Shown here in pieces: positions 60,301 through 64,000 of a stretch of 64,000 bases of DNA. Where the stretch lies: NCBI GenBank assembly GCA_026874595.1, contig CM049306.1, positions 13,041,019 to 13,105,018 of the forward strand. The letters are read 5' to 3'. The notes under the pieces are model-generated. The model ran no database searches and had not been told where the DNA came from. It saw only the letters and a list, made by a program, of their open reading frames with translations. Every line of letters starts with the position of its first letter. The stretch's first letter is position 1. The stretch comes from Sipunculus nudus. Its lineage: Eukaryota; Annelida; Sipuncula; Golfingiida; Sipunculidae. A program made the position numbers and the translations under genes.

Positions 60301-63300
60301 GTCTCTCGCTGTTAGAACCCGACCTGACCTCCGGCACTTCCCAGGAGTCATCACCTCCTGAAATACGTCAAAATTTAACACAACATGAAAAATAAAAGAA
60401 TTAAGGCCAAAAAAAATTAAAGGTATGGTTCTCAGGCACCGCCCGCATCAATTTTAAACCCCCGCATCAAAAATTTTTATTTTGATTTTCAATAAAAACT
60501 TTCCAATTTTGAGCTGCTGCCGCTCCAAAATTTCTTTCAAGAAGATAAAACCATACAATTTCCTTTGTTTTGTAGTGCTGTTACTTATTTAGCAAAATAC
60601 GACTGTTATTTTCATGCTTTTCCCTTATCATTTGACATTTTTATCGAAACATACCAACAAATTTAAAATAAAAAAAGCGCCCGCATGCACTGATTTCTGA
60701 AAAAAGTGCCTGAGAACCATACCTTTTTTTTATTTTGGCCTAAAACATGTATTTTTATTATGGGAATTAGCCAATACTTTTCAACATCTTTTAATGTTTA
60801 TAGCATTTATCCCCACTTGTCTCAACTAACACAATCTCAAGTTATACATGGCACAACAATATTCAAGCTGTATTTGACAGTGAAGTACAACAATTTTGGA
60901 TGAAAATGTTCCTGTCAATATCCATATATATATTTTTTTTTAATTTCATAAGATATGACACTCTAATTCCATGCCTCTGCCATTTGACACCACAAATTCC
61001 TTTAAGGCTTTATAAACAAACAACTAAAAAGCTGAACAGCTGAGTTTTTTGCCTGTACTGTCAAAGGAAAGTGAATGTGGTGTCAATGTCTGGACCTACC
61101 ATGAATGAAGCTTCAGTCACTCTGCTCTTGCTGGGTGTCTTTGCTGGGGTCACATGACTAAACGATCCATCACAGCTCATATCGTGGTGCAGGGATGATG
61201 GAGCGGTGTGATACACTGGTGATACTGTTGTCATGGCAGAATGCATCATAACATCATCACTCACATCTATAACATTAAAGCTTTTTGCTGGGCTGAAGTC
61301 CATCTGGACCTGAGATTTGTTATGATTGACAGCTGAATGTCTTTGTGCTGATCCTGCTGAGCTGTGGTCCATCTCTGAGATCTCTAATCTGTTGGTATCA
61401 GCTGTAGCCTCACTGGTCTCTTCCTCATCACTTTCATCTAGGAATTTGCTTGATAACATGTATCTGGTCACCTCATCTACCTCATCATCTGAAATAAAAT
61501 GTAATATGCAGCGTCAGTGCTATTCATCATCTTCTAAGAAATCTGCTGTACCAGTGTAGGTGTCACATGATCACTCTCTGTTTATAATCAGAATACATGC
61601 ATTTCAAGTGTCTGCTGAGGTTTTCATCTGGAAATCATGTGAGCAACAGTTTTAAAAAAAAATTCATAATGTGTTTTTTTTTTCATTTATTCCTAACACC
61701 ACTTAATACACTACTTATTTCATTGGTCAAAAAGAACTATGAATGAGATCTGCAAGATGGCTTGGTATGTTGTTTTGTTTTTTGACCTAGCCTAAATCTG
61801 TGCTACATTTTTTTTAAATAGGATTAATTTGCATTACAGAACACAAAAGTAATAGTGTTTGTGATTAATTATCCATAGTATGATTCTCTGACATATTAAA
61901 ATAATCCAATGAAACACGTATATGTATTATATTTTATACTTTTTCCTCTAAGTTACACAGACCAGCAGTGCTTCTGACTGTTTTGTAGAATGACTAGAAC
62001 CCAAAAAGGATATATTCCAGTAACTAATCTAAGGGGGATTTTGAAGTTAAAATTCTTATATGAATAGATTACATACCTTGACTCTCGTCTTCTGAATGTT
62101 CAGTGTCTGAGGTGCTGCCCTCTAGGTCATCTTCTTCCTCATCACCCTCACTGTTGTCACCCTCCTCATCTTCTTCTATATCACTCAGCTTCCCAGCATC
62201 TTCACCTTCATCAGATTCCTCTTTCTCACCTGAATCCTCCTCCTCCTCTTCTAAAAGAGAACTCTCTTCACCAGAGCAGTCCATCCAGTCACCATCATCT
62301 GAACTACTGACAGCAGCAGGTCTTGAACTGCTAACTGCAGCAGAGCCACTTTTAGCAGATGTTGAATCATGAATTTGGCTTGCATGGCCTGGTTCATTGT
62401 TAACATTATATGTGTGATCACCATTAGATGGAGCTACTATTGCTGGAGACCAAGATATCATACAGTCTTCTAAACCTACACGTAATGAGTCTGTTTTCTT
62501 CACCTTTGACCTCCTGGTTACATTCACAGATTCATTCACTAATGCTTGATTAGCATTATTTTCTACTAAATTCTTCAGAACCTGAACATTGGTAATACTG
62601 TGATCTTCAAACAAGTCTGCCATATTTTTACTCACCGTGTTGACATTCTTACTCCTGTTTTGTGCATTTCTCTCAAATAACAGGCAGAATTTTTGTGGTT
62701 TCTTTGCACTGCGGAGATTTTTTGCAGGACAGTCCTTGCTGACATCAAAAATACTTCTGGATGCATCATATGAGGAACCCAATGTACTGTTACAGTGACT
62801 GTCATGAGCGTCTGATATATGAGAGGATACTAAAGACTGTTCAGGATCAGCAGGACTCCCAGCAATACTTGACAGATGCAGTCTACTATCAGCACAAGAA
62901 GAAAACCTTGTTTCTGTAGCACTTCCATCAGTTTGTCCTGACCAGCAAACTGGGCTTGCCGTAACTTCACTGTCTTGCAAGCTACCAACAGGAGAGGCAT
63001 GATTATGGAGACCAACTCGGTCAGGGAGAATCTTACGCAAGCTGTGCCTGCTGGCATTTGGTGTACTTGAGATGTAACTTTTCAAGTGACTTGGCGTAAA
63101 CATAGTGACACTGTCAATCTCTGGCATCTTGACTAGAGGATCACAGTCAGGAGAGTCAGATATAACTAAGCTGTATTTTTCAAAATCACTAAAGTTGAAA
63201 TGTTCTTTAAGGGGTTGGTCGCGGGATGTTTCAGGACTCGGTATATTAACTGGTTCAGCAATGATGTCTTTGACAGCTGTCTTACCTTTAACTCTGTTGG

Positions 63301-63523
63301 ACTGACACTTTTTCTTCTTTGTGTCTTTGGTTTGTTTTTCAGTCTTATTTTTGGGGACATTTTGACCATTCTTTTTTACAACAAAACTTTTTTGCTCTTG
63401 CTTCTTTTGGACACTTTGATTTTTCTTCTTTACCTGATATCTGTTTTGTTCTTGGAGAGGTTTCCTGGACTTCCTCTCATAGGACTCAAAGATTCCCTGG
63501 CTTCCAGAACTGCTGTTGCTATC
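51094..63523 (-). CDS. HASPIN: HASPIN, histone H3 Thr3 kinase, 11 coding exons (5' end outside)
   Basis: Eleven exons join in phase to 966 codons plus TGA; the N-terminus lies to the right of the window. Haspin is an atypical nuclear kinase that phosphorylates histone H3 Thr3 in mitosis and so recruits the chromosomal passenger complex to centromeres. Counted from 63523, the kinase begins near residue 655 with the glycine loop KIGEGVYGEV, catalytic lysine VALK (681), KTFEEILPEIVISRELS, EFEDSGYDLESVQ, the catalytic loop HRDLHWGN (Asp817, Asn822), the haspin variant of DFG as IIDFTLSRL (Asp855) and GEGDYQFEVYRLMKEEN. The N-terminal part is basic, then strongly acidic (about 62080-62270), as expected of the disordered haspin N-terminus. 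The catalytic residues are intact. Confidence 0.95.
51528..51630 (-). CDS. HASPIN: HASPIN exon
   Basis: It encodes GCVVFCDLSTDPTLFAGEGD to YRLMKEEN, the haspin segment that replaces the usual activation loop and APE motif. Confidence 0.95.
51631..52767. other. HASPIN intron, nothing recognised
   Basis: AT-rich sequence without exon or known repeat. Confidence 0.5.
52768..52999 (-). CDS. HASPIN: HASPIN exon with catalytic and DFT motifs
   Basis: It encodes FTDIIKSRSVLQQVACSLAV, then FEHRDLHWGNVLV (catalytic loop) and VTIIDFTLSRLKK (metal-binding Asp in the DFG place; DYT in human). Confidence 0.96.
53000..53598. other. HASPIN intron with short GGTGTCC-like repeats
   Basis: Phrases TAATAGGGAGGTGCCTGTAT, TTAGAGAGGTTCC and GTAGGGAGAGGTTTCTTCC at 53088-53188 look like a diverged short repeat, otherwise nothing. 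Confidence 0.4.
53599..53672 (-). CDS. HASPIN: HASPIN exon with kinase hinge
   Basis: It encodes MFPVGQLYIIFEFEDSGYDL to ESVQ, the hinge region between the kinase lobes. Confidence 0.93.
54592..55363. mobile_element. Tc1-mariner/pogo-like MITE in a HASPIN intron
   Basis: The left end CAGTAAAACCTCACAATGAC and the inverted right end CAGTAAAGCCTCGTCTAAC form terminal inverted repeats that continue into AACCACC. Both sides are flanked by TA-rich sequence, consistent with a TA target. There is no transposase frame in 772 bp. Confidence 0.65.
55577..55668 (-). CDS. HASPIN: HASPIN exon
   Basis: It encodes VSLVKGCYPPQLLDQWDAYN to ENDRP, corresponding to the haspin YPP...W..Y block. Confidence 0.93.
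56119..56181 (-). CDS. HASPIN: HASPIN exon (63 bp)
   Basis: It encodes ELSALKHTENYSTPNFVQVK, with phase-matched junctions giving ISREL at its start. Confidence 0.9.
56470..57063. mobile_element. Probable decayed CAGGG-type MITE
   Basis: TCCCTGAC repeats several times at 56940-57050, and the sequence ends GCTGGCAACCCTG (inverse CAGGGTTGCCAGC). The left boundary near CCTGCCAGCAGC is weak. Confidence 0.35.
57326..57411 (-). CDS. HASPIN: HASPIN exon with the alpha-C glutamate region
   Basis: It encodes IIPIEGDFPVNDEPQKTFEE to LPEIVIS. The donor AAG/GTATGTAAAG has an exact 20-bp copy 38 bp further into the intron. Confidence 0.94.
57809..57896 (-). CDS. HASPIN: HASPIN exon with glycine loop and catalytic lysine
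   Basis: It encodes LMQVCVKIGEGVYGEVFRSN to SVALK. The acceptor TTTCAG at 57897 is chosen because the downstream GATGCAG would break the frame. Confidence 0.93.
58081..59748. mobile_element. Foldback-type element with 48-bp palindromic ends, family F8
   Basis: The first 48 bp (58081-58128, starting CCAGTTGTGGCTCTGTA) and the inverse of the last 48 bp (59701-59748) match at 46 positions. Each arm alone folds into an 11-bp stem GTGGCTCTGTA/TACAGAGCCAC (one A-C mismatch in the right arm). Inside are two diverged repeats about 320 bp apart, each with a GTGCAGCGCCCCC motif and GCAGCCATATCCAGAAAAT. No target-site duplication is obvious. Confidence 0.8.
60239..60357 (-). CDS. HASPIN: HASPIN exon before the kinase domain
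   Basis: It encodes EVMTPGKCRRSGRVLTARDK to QEQAWSFQEAIPD, in phase from the previous exon. The donor is GTTAAC. Confidence 0.88.
60401..60743. mobile_element. Short MITE in a HASPIN intron
   Basis: AAAGGTATGGTTCTCAGGCA near the left end is inverted exactly near the right end (TGCCTGAGAACCATACCTTT), and both ends carry GGCC flanked by T/A bases. The inside has CCCGCAT repeats. It lies 44 bp from a HASPIN exon. Confidence 0.75.
61100..61488 (-). CDS. HASPIN: HASPIN exon, linker
   Basis: It encodes DDEVDEVTRYMLSSKFLDES and later TPAKTPSKSRVTEASFM. It is a Ser/Thr-rich disordered linker with TP sites. Confidence 0.9.
61489..62076. other. HASPIN intron, nothing recognised
   Basis: AT-rich sequence without exon, RNA gene or repeat family that I can identify. 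Confidence 0.5.
62077..63523 (-). CDS. HASPIN: HASPIN large N-terminal exon
   Basis: A 1447-bp open exon encodes 482 residues. It has Lys-rich patches (KKKNQSVQKKQEQK, KDTKKKKC; possible nuclear signals), a Ser-rich middle and a long Glu/Asp run near the end. The acceptor is TTTTTTTAAAG, a less usual AAG type; the frame stays open a further 23 bp. The ATG at 63127 is internal. Confidence 0.85.
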
Positions 63524-64000
63524 CTTTAAAAAAATACAAAAATCTCATAAGTTTCACCAAACCTGCACATGTGCAAGTGCAAAATATCAAGATATTATGT
63601 CTCGGCAGTGCAACATATTACACATTATTTTCTTGGATCTAACACAATTATATTAAAACCAGTTTCAACTAGGGGACCTAGTTATTATGACACAAAACCA
63701 ACTATATATCTCCCCTCACTACAGGCCTTAATTTCCAAATTTGAGGGGAAAAATGAACCCCTTCAAAAGTTTAGTGTTAACTTAAATCCTGGATTTCAAA
63801 AGATTTGACCTTGTATGATGATGATCAAGGTAACCAGGTTATGAACTGATGTGAGATTTTATTCTGGCTGATTTGACCTTGAAGATCAAGGTTACCAGTT
63901 TTCGAGCTCCTAAAGGGACTTGATTAAACAATTAGTGTTTCAAATATGAGGAAATATATATGCAATACTTCAATAGTTATGGGGTTCACCAAAATTTATA
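63524..64000. other. Probable HASPIN intron at window edge
   Basis: No further HASPIN exon was recognised. GATCAAGGTAACCA and GATCAAGGTTACCA form a short repeat at about 63824 and 63884. Confidence 0.4.

Noticed and set aside
62103-62372. Ser-rich plus-strand open frame
   Set aside because: It is the antisense of the Glu/Asp-rich HASPIN exon, where GAG/GAA codons read as Ser/Pro-rich sequence.
63127-63127. HASPIN start at the ATG at 63127
   Set aside because: The frame is open for about 400 bp further upstream with a plausible basic N-terminal region and an acceptor at 63524.

Overview
This window is genomic DNA from an animal, most likely a mollusc or another lophotrochozoan. The evidence is split genes with GT-AG introns, three recognisable conserved animal proteins, and introns packed with dispersed, internally repetitive non-coding elements of the kind reported from bivalves. 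The kingdom is certain; the phylum is an inference. No bacterial, viral or toxin gene was seen.

Layout. Positions 1-4283 are about 100 head-to-tail copies of a 43-bp satellite. It sits in an intron of the first gene, PYROXD2 (+ strand), whose last five coding exons lie at 4438-12157. The introns of that gene hold several Helitron-like elements with internal arrays. After a convergent intergenic gap comes the whole of CCT7 (- strand, 11 exons, 16670-44726), the eta subunit of the cytosolic chaperonin TRiC/CCT. Its initiator ATG is alone in exon 1. The introns carry most of the mobile DNA, including an 11.4-kb intron with a three-level nest of elements (29224-36235). A 6.4-kb intergenic stretch follows (44727-51093), then the kinase gene HASPIN (- strand, 11 coding exons, 51094-63523), whose 5' end lies beyond the window.

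The best result is a family of four structured RNA genes of about 195 nt, one in each of four CCT7 introns and all in the sense of CCT7 (17142-17335, 19051-19242, 36394-36588, 43120-43319). Each has a 5' hairpin with a pseudouridylation pocket, an ANANNA H box, and a 3' hairpin followed by ACA. Their stems differ in sequence but keep pairing through compensatory changes. The two pockets match two uridines two bases apart in helix 69 of 28S rRNA, which is the target pair of the vertebrate U19 (SNORA74) and yeast snR191 H/ACA RNAs. So CCT7 is read here as host gene of a four-copy U19-like snoRNA family.

The second theme is the non-coding repeat families. Several different families each have their own tandem array (about 150, 180, 280-300 or 340 bp unit) between hairpin-bearing ends that finish in CTAG or CTTGT before a T. 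This fits Helitron and Helentron/HINE relatives. Three of the families share an exact 12-bp palindrome, GGTGGCGCCACC, present 14 times. The three protein genes have no evident functional link to one another.
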